Below, piece after piece: positions 40,742-50,227 of a DNA stretch of 51,368 nucleotides. Every line of letters begins with the position of its first letter. Within the stretch, counting starts at the first letter, position 1. The DNA comes from Candidatus Woesebacteria bacterium (GTDB taxonomy: Bacteria; Patescibacteriota; Microgenomatia; Woykebacterales; 2-01-FULL-43-14), in assembly GCA_020060105.1 (NCBI GenBank), contig JAGVAV010000025.1, forward strand, positions 1 to 51,368, in the 5' to 3' direction. The notes under the pieces are model-generated. The model was given only the letters and a program-made list of their open reading frames with translations. It had not been told where the DNA came from and did not search any database. Made by a program: the position numbers and the translations under genes.

Positions 40742-42303
40742 AAGTAAAAGAAAGAAAGTTAATCTTTCTAATTAAATCATTTAACCTAAAGAAAATCTTT
40801 GTGTTGATAGTGGTATTAACCATAACCTTAACGATAACTTACGTTTTAAGATCAAAAAGTAACACCTCTCTTGAAGTTTCCCCTCCCGTTTTAGCTCAGA
40901 CCTCTCCTAATGATTGGCCCCAAGTCCAAAAAGATCCTCAACACACTGGATTCTCTTCTGAAACTTTAGGGACTAATTTCCAAGTAGCCTGGACTTATCC
41001 TTTCCAACCAGACAGAGTTCATCCTCAAGTCCAAGCGATAATTTACAGAGGTAAAGTATTTATTGGAACTGAAGGAGCAAATGGACAAAAACCAAGACTA
41101 ATTGCCATCAGTGCCGGTTCAGGAACAGGAGCAGGACAAAAGGTTTGGGAATATGAAGCAGGAGGACCAATCTTAAATTCTGCGGCAGCAGATAACGGCA
41201 TGGTTTACTTTGCCTCCTTAGATGGGGCTGTTTATGCCATAGACTCTGATACAGGTACTCAGGTTTGGAAGAACCAACTCATGCAATTCTTGGGTTTTTC
41301 CTCAGCTCCGATTTTGGCGGAAAATAAGATATTTATTGGGGGGCAGGATGGTAGGTTTTATGCTTTGGATACTAACAATGGAAATACTCTCTGGTCTTAT
41401 GACACCGGCTCTCCGATTTTAATGACTGCTGCTTATAATCAAAATAAAGTTTATTTTGGAGCTCAGAATATGTATGTTTATGCCCTTGACACTGCAAGTG
41501 GATCACTTGTTTGGAAAAGCCAAAAGATATTAGGTGGTTCATTTAAGGAATATTGGCCAGTTATTCACCAAGGAAATGTTATTATTCGGCCGATGTCCAG
41601 AACCTGGATGCCGGGAGTTGAACCGGGCTCGCCCTTCCAATGGGGGTTAAACAGCTCAAACTGGGATTGGCTATCCCAGTGGGGATCAACAATTTCAGCC
41701 GGAAATGCAAGCCAAGTGCCAGATATAATGAGTGCCCAAGACACAGTAATAAGTAACTATCAAGCTAATCCGAATAACTACACTAAGAGTTTATACATCT
41801 TAGATGAGAGTACTGGAGGGGAAGCTATGGTTGTACCTCATTCTTCAGATCAAACGATGGATGGTCAAACTACTCCCCCTTGTGTAGATCGGGATGGAAA
41901 CCTGGTTATGCCCTTAATGTTTATTGCTAGCGGTTGGGGAAGATTAAGCTTAACTCAACAAAGATTTATTGACATTTTATATGATGGAACTGACTATCGA
42001 GGTCAGCCTGTTTCCAGTACTACAGTTTCTAATCAAGTGGCCGGATTTGGCAACGGAGATGAAAATATGCAGGTTAGTTGTACTGCAAATATGGTCCTCG
42101 GTTTCCATATTCAGGAAGAGAATGCAAATTACACAGGATACTTTAACTTGGACACCAGACGTTGGACTCGGGTAAGTGCTGGTCATCTAAACAAAGAGAT
42201 GAGTCACAATACTCAGGGTGGGGGAGGCAACCCGCCCTCTGTTTCAAACGGGATGGTATACCATGTTAGCTGGCACAATTTAATTGCTAGAAAGACAAAC
42301 TAA
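40738..42303 (+). CDS. Secreted PQQ-repeat beta-propeller protein
   Basis: 521 aa. Membrane anchor (about 16-36) and then PQQ-like/BamB-type propeller blades: VFIGTEGANGQKPRLIAI, NGMVYFASLDGAVYAIDSDT, KIFIGGQDGRFYALDTNNG, KVYFGAQNMYVYALD. Such propellers are usually scaffolds or binding modules. It is the only member of the operon without a dockerin. ATG 40738 overlaps the previous stop by 4 nt; the next gene begins 1 nt after its own stop. Confidence 0.85.
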   Translation: MKVKERKLIFLIKSFNLKKIFVLIVVLTITLTITYVLRSKSNTSLEVSPPVLAQTSPNDWPQVQKDPQHTGFSSETLGTNFQVAWTYPFQPDRVHPQVQAIIYRGKVFIGTEGANGQKPRLIAISAGSGTGAGQKVWEYEAGGPILNSAAADNGMVYFASLDGAVYAIDSDTGTQVWKNQLMQFLGFSSAPILAENKIFIGGQDGRFYALDTNNGNTLWSYDTGSPILMTAAYNQNKVYFGAQNMYVYALDTASGSLVWKSQKILGGSFKEYWPVIHQGNVIIRPMSRTWMPGVEPGSPFQWGLNSSNWDWLSQWGSTISAGNASQVPDIMSAQDTVISNYQANPNNYTKSLYILDESTGGEAMVVPHSSDQTMDGQTTPPCVDRDGNLVMPLMFIASGWGRLSLTQQRFIDILYDGTDYRGQPVSSTTVSNQVAGFGNGDENMQVSCTANMVLGFHIQEENANYTGYFNLDTRRWTRVSAGHLNKEMSHNTQGGGGNPPSVSNGMVYHVSWHNLIARKTN

Positions 42304-42304
42304 A

Positions 42305-45058
42305 ATGAAAGATGAAATTAAGATCCAAAAATCAAGAATTAGAAAAGGTTATTTTATTACACTATTTCTGATTCCTTTGTTCATTGTTTTCTACTCGCTA
42401 TTAACTTCTCCGGTTCAAGCTCAAGTAGTTGATACTACAATTTGGCAAGAAAAAGCTACTGGTTTAAGCACAACAAGTAACACCGACCAAAAAACAGCTG
42501 GATTAATGATCACCGTTAAAGCTTCCAGCGTCCCGACTCTTAATCTACAAGGAGGAGTGTTTGAGTCACTCAACAGGGTGGCTGGCCCGGTGGGAATAGA
42601 ATTAGGAGAGGTAAAAGTCTCTGGTACTACTCCCATCCTGATTTCACAATTAGTCGACTGGGCTCACAATGAAATGACTTTTTCAGAAAACATAAAGCTT
42701 TGGGTAAGTAGAATGTCTCCTGCAGTGCTTATTCAAAGCCAAAACTCAAGCTTAACAATTTTCTCTGGTAATGTGGGAGGAGTGGTGGTAAGTCCCAGTC
42801 AATGGCCGCCTTATCCTCTGGAAATTAACAACCGTACGCCATCTCCATCTTACCCGAAGTGGGTAGCTTATTCCTCAGGTGGTAATATTCAGGTGAGACA
42901 GCTATCTTCTGCAAATATTGTTTTACCTGCTCTTGATAACAATTGGCTATTATTTTGGTATGGCAGTAATTCACATTTTGCTGAAACCAAAGTGCCTATT
43001 TCTTTCTCTGATGGAGGATTATCCAGTGTTATTCCTCACAGTGATGCTTACTTGGCTGATGCCCCCATGTTGTTAAAATTTGAAAACAATCCTACTTCTA
43101 TTATCCAGTCTCCAGAAGGAGGAATAGATTTAACCTTTAGTACTAACAGTGGCTATACTTCCATACTTCCTTTATATGGCAGAGAACACTTAAGAGCCTC
43201 AGATACAGAAGGGTGGGGAAGTAGTGGGACACTACCACAAGAAGTTATTCAAAAGATTAACTTTTGGACAGACAGACTTTGTTCTTATCCTACCCAAGTT
43301 TCAGAAACTTACTCTTATGATCCAAATACTGATACTTCCACCATTACCGAAAATATTACCTTCCTGCCTGTGTGTTCCTCTGGTTCAACAGGCACACCTT
43401 TTTCTATACTGCCTCCGATGATGGCTTTAACTATGACAACTCCTGATCAGCAGGGTAATACCAATCCCTTAAATATCCAAATCAGTGGTGGAACACCAAT
43501 AAATGCCAATTATCCGACAGAATTTGGACCTCTCCTTGGTTTGGATAATGCTAATAGCTATTCTTGGTCAATTGCTGGTCTAAAGAAATACTCCGATAGT
43601 AAACGTACTTTAACTAACTTAGGCTCTATCCCCAGTGAAGTTCTTCAAAAGCTATCTTCGGAAGTAGATAAGATAGTGCAGGCAGGACACTACCAACCAT
43701 GGATGTTTGTTGACCGATTACCTCATTCGCCGATAATCGGTGACGTTTACTTTTCAAACCCCGGAGATATTCTTTACCATTTAACCGAGGTGGTAGAAGT
43801 TTTACAGGAACCACTAAAGACTAATTTGATTAATTATCTAAAAAGTGAGCGAAATGTTTACCCTCCTGAAACAGTGTTTAACCTTCCTGTTGACGGTACG
43901 TTGCGTGATCATTTTGCTTTTAGGGGCACAGATCCGTCTAATGTACCCAATACTAACTGGTATCAAAGGTGGCAAAACGATCGCAAGCAATTGTTTTATA
44001 AAAAAGTTCCTCTTTATAATTTGTATGCCTTATCGAGATACTACCAAGTTACGGGTGAGAACATTCCACCCTCGTTAATTGATCAGGCTTATATGATTTT
44101 AAACCAAAATATGGTTGAACAGGACTGGGCCTCATTCACGTGGTTTAAAGGCTTTGGAGAAAAAAGAGTTGCTGTTTGGAATGCTAATCTGCATCTATCA
44201 GGATTAATCGGTTATGTTCAGTTAGCTAAGGCTTTGGCTGATATTCCGGCTGAAAATCTAGGAAGAAGTTTACTGGCAAAGGCCTTAGTCTCACGTATAT
44301 CTATGGCTAAATATCCTCGGTATCTTTACTCTTCCGGATTAACAGTTTTACCTCCTGATCCCGCTTGGCAACCTAAGTACGCATCTAATAACTGGATCGC
44401 TTGGGGATATATTTATGATTATAACTGGACAAACTCCTATGATGATCATCTACAAGTCACTTTACAGGATCAGTTTGGCACCTACCTTTACGACAGCACC
44501 GGTTACATGGGACCAGGCGGATGGGTTTCATCTGATTGGGGTGCTGAAGGAAATAAACTAGCTGCTTATTCAGATCTAGTCCCAGAAGCTTTTCGAGTTC
44601 TAACTGATTATATTAAAACTGATTTTGAGATTTATCTTAAAAACTTTACTGTATATTCTCCTCAATGGTACGTAGCTTTTGCTGAAGCAATTATAGGTGC
44701 AGAACACAACCTAAGCTACCCCACTGATTCCTTCCAGATATTCATGGCTAAAGCTTTTCTGGAGAGAGATAATGCTCAGAATCTCCACAGTTATACATCT
44801 ATTCCTTGGTTAGAGAGTGGTGATTTCTTTTACATGCATAAATTGGCGGAAACGATTAAGGCTTATCAGGGTTGGAGTTGGGAAGATGAGTTAAAGTCTC
44901 CTTCAGATATTAGTGGTGATGGCTCAGTTAGTCTTGAAGACGCCCTCGAATTATTTAATAACTGGTTTAGTTTAAGAAATTCTAACGCCGATATTTTTAA
45001 AGATAATCGGGTTAACGGAATTGATTTTAGTTACCTCAAAAGAGACTGGAAACCATGA
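42305..45058 (+). CDS. Large secreted protein with C-terminal dockerin
   Basis: 917 aa from ATG 42305 (an upstream in-frame start would overlap the previous gene). Signal segment ends SPVQAQ (about residue 40). The body of about 820 aa has a beta-rich first half and an alpha-rich second half with many Trp and Tyr (YSPQWYVAFAEAIIG, DYNWTNSYDD), a layout seen in (alpha/alpha)-barrel glycosidases, but I cannot assign a family. The last 55 residues form a dockerin: SDISGDGSVSLEDALEL and ADIFKDNRVNGIDFSYLKR. Ends in the same ATGA overlap. Confidence 0.75.
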   Translation: MKDEIKIQKSRIRKGYFITLFLIPLFIVFYSLLTSPVQAQVVDTTIWQEKATGLSTTSNTDQKTAGLMITVKASSVPTLNLQGGVFESLNRVAGPVGIELGEVKVSGTTPILISQLVDWAHNEMTFSENIKLWVSRMSPAVLIQSQNSSLTIFSGNVGGVVVSPSQWPPYPLEINNRTPSPSYPKWVAYSSGGNIQVRQLSSANIVLPALDNNWLLFWYGSNSHFAETKVPISFSDGGLSSVIPHSDAYLADAPMLLKFENNPTSIIQSPEGGIDLTFSTNSGYTSILPLYGREHLRASDTEGWGSSGTLPQEVIQKINFWTDRLCSYPTQVSETYSYDPNTDTSTITENITFLPVCSSGSTGTPFSILPPMMALTMTTPDQQGNTNPLNIQISGGTPINANYPTEFGPLLGLDNANSYSWSIAGLKKYSDSKRTLTNLGSIPSEVLQKLSSEVDKIVQAGHYQPWMFVDRLPHSPIIGDVYFSNPGDILYHLTEVVEVLQEPLKTNLINYLKSERNVYPPETVFNLPVDGTLRDHFAFRGTDPSNVPNTNWYQRWQNDRKQLFYKKVPLYNLYALSRYYQVTGENIPPSLIDQAYMILNQNMVEQDWASFTWFKGFGEKRVAVWNANLHLSGLIGYVQLAKALADIPAENLGRSLLAKALVSRISMAKYPRYLYSSGLTVLPPDPAWQPKYASNNWIAWGYIYDYNWTNSYDDHLQVTLQDQFGTYLYDSTGYMGPGGWVSSDWGAEGNKLAAYSDLVPEAFRVLTDYIKTDFEIYLKNFTVYSPQWYVAFAEAIIGAEHNLSYPTDSFQIFMAKAFLERDNAQNLHSYTSIPWLESGDFFYMHKLAETIKAYQGWSWEDELKSPSDISGDGSVSLEDALELFNNWFSLRNSNADIFKDNRVNGIDFSYLKRDWKP

Positions 45059-48000
45059 AAGTGGAAAGTGAAAAGTTAAAATCCGATAAAATCGGATTAA
45101 AAGTTAAAAATGATCGGTTTAACTTACAGTTATTAAAAGTCATCGCTTTCTTTCTTTTTATTGTTAGTCTTTCTTACCTTGTCTTTAATTTCAATGATCA
45201 AAATCTTAATCTTTCTTCTGAAACTCAAGCTCAAACTCCTGTATCAGGCGCTCCTTATCCTCAATCTTCAGTAATTACAGGGATAACATGGGATAATTCT
45301 ACCAATGTTATTCGTTTAGCCTCCGGATCTGATAACTGGCCAATAACTTGGGCTGATGATGATAGTCTTTATACAGCTTATGGAGATGGTTGGGGGTTTG
45401 ATCCAAAATTGCCAACAAAATTAAGTTTAGGATTTGCCAAAGTATCAGGTTTCCCCCCGAGTACATCTGGAACAAATATCCGTTCAGTAGACGAGCAAAT
45501 TGGTGATGGAGCATCAGGGAAAAAGGCCAGCGGTATGTTAATGATTAACAGAATCTTATATATGTGGGTTAGAAACGCCGATAACAACGGCAATCAATGC
45601 CAGCTTGCCTGGTCAACAGATTATGGAATTAATTGGACTTGGAGTAATTGGAAGTTTGCTGAGTTTGGTTATTGTACTTTTATCAACTTTGGAAAAAACT
45701 ACTCAAATTCTCGTGATAACTACGTTTACTCCGTTACTCCAGATCAACCCAGTGCTTATCGAAACGCAAATAATTTAGCTGCTGATAGGTTTATTTTAAT
45801 GAGAGTGCCAGTAAATGAAATAACTAATAGGAATGCTTATGAATTCTTTACCGGAGTTGACAATAATGGTAACCCTCTGTGGAGTTTAGATATTTTAAAG
45901 AGAGCTAGTGTTTTTAACAATCCAGGTCGGGCTTATCGTTCTGGAATAAGCTACAACGCTGCTTTAGGAAGGTACTTATGGTGGCAGGTTATACCTGATT
46001 CTGGAAGTGATCTAAGAGTAAGCGGAGGTTTTGGTGTTTATGATGCTCCAGAGCCATGGGGGCCCTGGACTACAGTATACTATACAGAAAAATGGGATGT
46101 TGGCCCGGGAGAAACAGGAAGTTTTCCGACTAAATGGATGAGTTCTGATGGGAAAACATTGTATTTGGTATTTTCTGGTGATGATAATTTTTCAGTTAGA
46201 AAAGCAACTTTGTCCACTACAGGCAGCGCCGTTGCTTTATATAATTCCCACTATTTTACCTATAACAACACTCCTGTCATGCTTTTAGGGGACAGCGGTA
46301 CTCAATCAGTGATGCAAAATGGCAATATTGACTATCAAGACTGGATCAATGAGTTTGAAAGCAAAGGTATTAAGTCAGCTATGGTTTGGGCTTGGGTGGC
46401 TCCTAGGCAAAAAGTAGACGGCTCTGTTGTGGAATCAAGATATGGTTATGTCGTGCCAGAGGTAATGCCCTGGCAAAGAACAGGGACGTCAACAGCCACT
46501 GACGGTAAACCGACATACAGTCTTTTACAGCTTGATGATAACTACTTTAACCGTCTAATAGGCCTTTGTTCTTATATGCAATCTAAGGGTATGGTTTTGC
46601 TGATAACCGTTTGGGACGGGGGAGCCAAGTGGGCTAATGGTTATCATCCTTTCTGGGAGCCAAACGGCGGGCCAATTCCTTCGAGTATCTCCGGCACCGG
46701 GACAACTTTTCGAGATGCTTTTTACACGTTTGATGAATACACCAACAGCATCCTAAATGAAATTTACTCTGACACTTGGAGCTGGCAGAAAAAGAATAAA
46801 TATTTTCAGGAAAAGTTCGCCGACCGGTTGATTTCTGAAATTAACGGCAGTTGCGATAACGTCGTTTACGAAATGACCAATGAAGGAGCTCAAGTAGCAG
46901 GCTATGATGATTTCTGGCTTAGTTTCTTCAAGCAAAGAACCAACGCTCTCTTATCTGTTAATGTTGGCTATACAGTAACCAATAGCAATACCAACTCTAA
47001 TGTGGATTTCCGCAACTGGCACACGCCCACCTTTGATCCAGCCATAATTAATAGCAGCTGGAAGAATTACTTTAGTCAAACTCCTCTCAAACCGGCAATT
47101 AACTCTGAATCGGTTCCGGAATTTAGAGCAGGAACCAGCCCTTCTGCTGACGATACTAGAAAATTATTGTGGGCTACAGCTGTAGCCGGAGGCGGGGCTT
47201 TTATTCAAGACGATACGGTCTTTACTGACTACGACCCCAATGTTGCAGACTTTGATGGCCGGGAAATGAGAAACTATATGAGTTACATCAACAAATTTTT
47301 CAACGAGGGCACCGCTTCCGTCAAAGGCGCAAAACCGAAGTTTTGGGAGATGACGCCTAGTAACAGCCTAGTTACTTCCGGGACAGCTTACGCTCTGGCA
47401 AAAAGCGGAGCAGAATATATCAGCTACTTGCCTTCAGGAGGATCGACTACTTTAGATCTTTCAGGGGTAACGGGTAACTTTAACGTTGAATGGTATAATC
47501 CAAGAAGTGGTACTTATTCTTCTGCTGGAACTACCATGGGAGGGGCCTCCAAAACCTTTACCTCCCCTGACACTAGCGATTGGGTCTTATACCTAACCTC
47601 AACCCCCACCATAGCTCCGGTAACCATTTCCGGTGACCGGTTTTATTCAGGAGGCAGTCCGTACTTTCCGTCAACTAACTTTTTATCCAATGGCGCTACA
47701 TATAAAGCGACCCATGTCTACTTTTCCGATCAGCTTACAGATACTCAAAGGGCGGAAATGTTAACGGCTTTGAAAAATGAAGGGTATAATTCCATTTTTC
47801 TTTACACGATTAATCAAGGAGATTACGGCAGTAGAGTCGTTACCCCTTATGCCAGTGGAATAATCAGCGAGGGAGGAGCCTTTGATGAAACTAAAATCCA
47901 AAATTGGAAAACTCAGATGCAGGATATGATTTCTCAAGGATTAAGACCGATTTTGTGGCTTTTCCCTGACGATTCCTCAACTATCCACAACACTTCCACC

Positions 48001-48708
48001 ACCGAGTTGAAACGATATATTCAAAAAATGGTTTCTTCTTTTGATGACTTACCCGTTATGTGGGTTTTGGCTTTAGAGGTTGACGAATACTGGACCAAAA
48101 CTAAAAGCGATGATTTAGGCTCATATCTAAAATCCATTGCTCAAAATCCGGTCGGTCTGCATCAGCTTTCCGGCAAAACTGATTATATGACTTCAGACTG
48201 GGTGGACTTTGGCGCCTACCAGTACGGCTTTGGTAAATCCTGGGACACTATTTACAACGATACCTTAACCAAAAAGAGCAGTCTTGGGAACAAACCTTTC
48301 TTGGCCGCCGAGTATGATGTGGACGGGGGGACGCTGGCCCAGCAAAGAGGCTTGGCCGCCGCCTTTGCCAACGCCGCCGGAGCCGGAAACGGAGCCCCGC
48401 CTACTTTAGATGAGTTTATGGCTACTTTGCCAGATAACCTGACTCCCAGCCGAAATGGAAGCATCTTAACTCTTGAAGGAAACGGCGTCATCGCCACCGC
48501 GGATATGAATACTTTAGAATTTAGTAAAACTGATTTACTCCCAACATCTCCTTCCGATCTTGATGGGGACCGCTTAGTTAGCGCTACTGACGCGGCGATT
48601 CTTTTTAACAATTGGTTTACTCCTTCCACTCTTTCGGCTGACATTAATCAAGACAGTAAAGTTAACGGATCAGATTTTAGTTACCTTAAAAGAGATTGGA
48701 AACCATGA
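45055..48708 (+). CDS. Giant secreted multi-domain glycoside hydrolase with dockerin
   Basis: 1217 aa. Signal segment (about 28-60); a five-bladed propeller-like domain of the DUF4185 type (about 70-390, ITWADDDSLYTAYGDGWG); a TIM-barrel hydrolase of the DUF4038/GH140-like kind (about 400-770) with YEMTNEG (Glu610) and INSESVPEF (Glu685); a beta domain (about 770-855); a second TIM barrel (about 860-1150) with LALEVDEY (Glu1008) and FLAAEYD (Glu1086); and a dockerin (SDLDGDRLVSATDAAIL, ADINQDSKVNGSDFSYLKR). Two potential catalytic barrels in one chain is unusual for a minimal-genome organism. Family names are from motifs only. Confidence 0.8.
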   Translation: MKVESEKLKSDKIGLKVKNDRFNLQLLKVIAFFLFIVSLSYLVFNFNDQNLNLSSETQAQTPVSGAPYPQSSVITGITWDNSTNVIRLASGSDNWPITWADDDSLYTAYGDGWGFDPKLPTKLSLGFAKVSGFPPSTSGTNIRSVDEQIGDGASGKKASGMLMINRILYMWVRNADNNGNQCQLAWSTDYGINWTWSNWKFAEFGYCTFINFGKNYSNSRDNYVYSVTPDQPSAYRNANNLAADRFILMRVPVNEITNRNAYEFFTGVDNNGNPLWSLDILKRASVFNNPGRAYRSGISYNAALGRYLWWQVIPDSGSDLRVSGGFGVYDAPEPWGPWTTVYYTEKWDVGPGETGSFPTKWMSSDGKTLYLVFSGDDNFSVRKATLSTTGSAVALYNSHYFTYNNTPVMLLGDSGTQSVMQNGNIDYQDWINEFESKGIKSAMVWAWVAPRQKVDGSVVESRYGYVVPEVMPWQRTGTSTATDGKPTYSLLQLDDNYFNRLIGLCSYMQSKGMVLLITVWDGGAKWANGYHPFWEPNGGPIPSSISGTGTTFRDAFYTFDEYTNSILNEIYSDTWSWQKKNKYFQEKFADRLISEINGSCDNVVYEMTNEGAQVAGYDDFWLSFFKQRTNALLSVNVGYTVTNSNTNSNVDFRNWHTPTFDPAIINSSWKNYFSQTPLKPAINSESVPEFRAGTSPSADDTRKLLWATAVAGGGAFIQDDTVFTDYDPNVADFDGREMRNYMSYINKFFNEGTASVKGAKPKFWEMTPSNSLVTSGTAYALAKSGAEYISYLPSGGSTTLDLSGVTGNFNVEWYNPRSGTYSSAGTTMGGASKTFTSPDTSDWVLYLTSTPTIAPVTISGDRFYSGGSPYFPSTNFLSNGATYKATHVYFSDQLTDTQRAEMLTALKNEGYNSIFLYTINQGDYGSRVVTPYASGIISEGGAFDETKIQNWKTQMQDMISQGLRPILWLFPDDSSTIHNTSTTELKRYIQKMVSSFDDLPVMWVLALEVDEYWTKTKSDDLGSYLKSIAQNPVGLHQLSGKTDYMTSDWVDFGAYQYGFGKSWDTIYNDTLTKKSSLGNKPFLAAEYDVDGGTLAQQRGLAAAFANAAGAGNGAPPTLDEFMATLPDNLTPSRNGSILTLEGNGVIATADMNTLEFSKTDLLPTSPSDLDGDRLVSATDAAILFNNWFTPSTLSADINQDSKVNGSDFSYLKRDWKP

Positions 48709-48779
48709 GAAAATTTAGAATGCCTTCAGATACTGATTGGCTAGACCCCGATTTGAAGTTATTTAACGCCAGAGGTTAG
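48705..48779 (+). CDS. Possible 24-aa peptide coupled to the dockerin operon
   Basis: ATG overlaps the stop of the giant hydrolase in the same ATGA arrangement used at the other operon junctions. The peptide reads MRKFRMPSDTDWLD and then ten more residues, ending FNARG, acidic after a basic start. It may be a real leader or linker peptide or simply the cut-off start of a lost fifth gene. No family. Confidence 0.35.
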   Translation: MRKFRMPSDTDWLDPDLKLFNARG

Positions 48780-48792
48780 AAAAGTTAGAAAA

Positions 48793-49356
48793 CTAAGAAG
48801 CGGATTTTTGGCTAATGTCGGAAAGCAGAACTCCTTCCACAATCAAACCTTTAGGGTGAAGATCCGCCTCTAGTTCTTCCCGAATTTTTTGTTCGACAAA
48901 GTGACGATTGGCGCTGATATCTTTATGAAGAAACTGAGAAATGGCCGATCTGATCCGACTTCTGGAAACCGGCCGAACAATCTTGGAAACAAAATCTTCG
49001 CCAATGTTTTCCCATAGACTCACCACGCTTTCCCGATTAACTCGAACCAAGAGGGTGCCTTGAACTGTCAAAGGAATATTATCATAAGAAACCGCGGTAA
49101 TTGGCTCATCGCCTAAAATTTCCTTATTATGGTTAACGTCAAAGCCTTCCCGGATGGTGTATTCCAGTGTTTGAGCGTTGAAGAGCTTAGCCGTCTGCCA
49201 GAAAGGAATCTTAAAGTGCAATCCCGGTCCCCAGGTTTTTTTCAAAACCCCGCGACCCCAATCATAAACACAGGCTACATGCCCCGGGGGCACGGAAACA
49301 AAAAATCCTCCACCAATTTCATCGACTAAAAAAGAAACAAACAACTTGTCAAACAT
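48793..49356 (-). CDS. Short SPFH/Band 7 protein
   Basis: 187 aa. The SPFH core is clear (VPPGHVACVYDWGRGVLK, GPGLHFKIPFWQ, VQGTLLVRV, SRIRSAISQFLHKDI, LIVEGVLLSDI), but the membrane helix before it and the long coiled coil after it, both present in 4962-6083, are missing. It starts 12 nt after the YidC gene, so both are in one operon and may act together in the membrane. Confidence 0.88.
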   Translation of the reverse strand: MFDKLFVSFLVDEIGGGFFVSVPPGHVACVYDWGRGVLKKTWGPGLHFKIPFWQTAKLFNAQTLEYTIREGFDVNHNKEILGDEPITAVSYDNIPLTVQGTLLVRVNRESVVSLWENIGEDFVSKIVRPVSRSRIRSAISQFLHKDISANRHFVEQKIREELEADLHPKGLIVEGVLLSDISQKSAS

Positions 49357-49368
49357 AACACCTCAAAA

Positions 49369-50085
49369 TCAAGCAAACCTTGGCTTAGCCGCCCTTCGGC
49401 CAGCCCCAATGACCATTCTTAAAGCCATGCTAAAAAGAACTGAGACAAATAAGAACAAGGCCTTAGCGCTAGGTAGTACTGTTAAGAGTATAAAGGTAAA
49501 CAGAGCAAAAAGCAAGGGAAACCATCTCTCGGAAATCGTCTTTCGGGGAAAATCTTTTTTCACCTCATATTCCCAAAGCAGTTCAATAAAAAACAACCCG
49601 GCGGCCATTGCGCTTAAGAATATATCAGAATGAGAAAGATCGATCCCGAAAAACAAGGGGTTTATCTGACTAGGGTGGGGGACAAAATCGTAAAGCAAGC
49701 CAAAACCTTCTGGTTTAATCCCTTCCTGTAGCACTTGATAAAGCACTACTAAAAAAACAAACTGGGCTAAAACAGCGTAAATTTCGGCGTGAGTGTCGAT
49801 GTCCCTTCCTCGAAGCAACTCGGTAATCCGGCGGCGACGTTCTGAAGGGTTATATTGATACTCCTCTTCAATTTTTTGAACTTGAGGAGTTAGAGACTCT
49901 AAAATCTCATCCGTTCGGAAACCGCGCAAAGAAAAATACAAAAAAGCGATTCGAATAATAATCGCTAAGCCGATAATCGCCCAACCCAAACTCGGACCAG
50001 GCGTATAATTATAGGTGAAAATCACCAGGTTATAAATTGGTTTATATAATATTTCCGTCCAGAAAAATTCTAACGGTCCAAACAT
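49369..50085 (-). CDS. yidC: YidC/Oxa1 family membrane insertase
   Basis: 238 aa with five hydrophobic stretches. Family features: KPIYNLVIFTYNYTPGPSLG before the first core helix, IIIRIAFLYFSLRGFRT (Arg in the hydrophilic groove helix), the cytoplasmic hairpin LTPQVQKIEEEY, and FFGIDLSHSDIFLSAMAAG. It inserts small membrane proteins, alone or with SecYEG. There is no large periplasmic domain, as in Gram-positive YidC. Linked to a short SPFH protein downstream; ATG 50085 has no strong ribosome site. Confidence 0.88.
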   Translation of the reverse strand: MFGPLEFFWTEILYKPIYNLVIFTYNYTPGPSLGWAIIGLAIIIRIAFLYFSLRGFRTDEILESLTPQVQKIEEEYQYNPSERRRRITELLRGRDIDTHAEIYAVLAQFVFLVVLYQVLQEGIKPEGFGLLYDFVPHPSQINPLFFGIDLSHSDIFLSAMAAGLFFIELLWEYEVKKDFPRKTISERWFPLLFALFTFILLTVLPSAKALFLFVSVLFSMALRMVIGAGRRAAKPRFA

Positions 50086-50163
50086 TTTTCCTTAAACCCT
50101 AAGCGATATGGTAACAGATCCTCAAGCAAGATTCAAGAACGTCTTAAAGATTGTCCTCTTGTC

Positions 50164-50192
50164 TTGACTTTTTTCAGAAACCACGATAAACT
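50164..50192 (+). promoter_or_regulatory. Promoter of the 50228-50581 gene
   Basis: TTGACT (50164-50169), 17 nt, TAAACT (50187-50192). Confidence 0.7.
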
Positions 50193-50227
50193 CTCTGGCA
50201 AAACAAAAAAGGAAGGGAGATAGTCAT

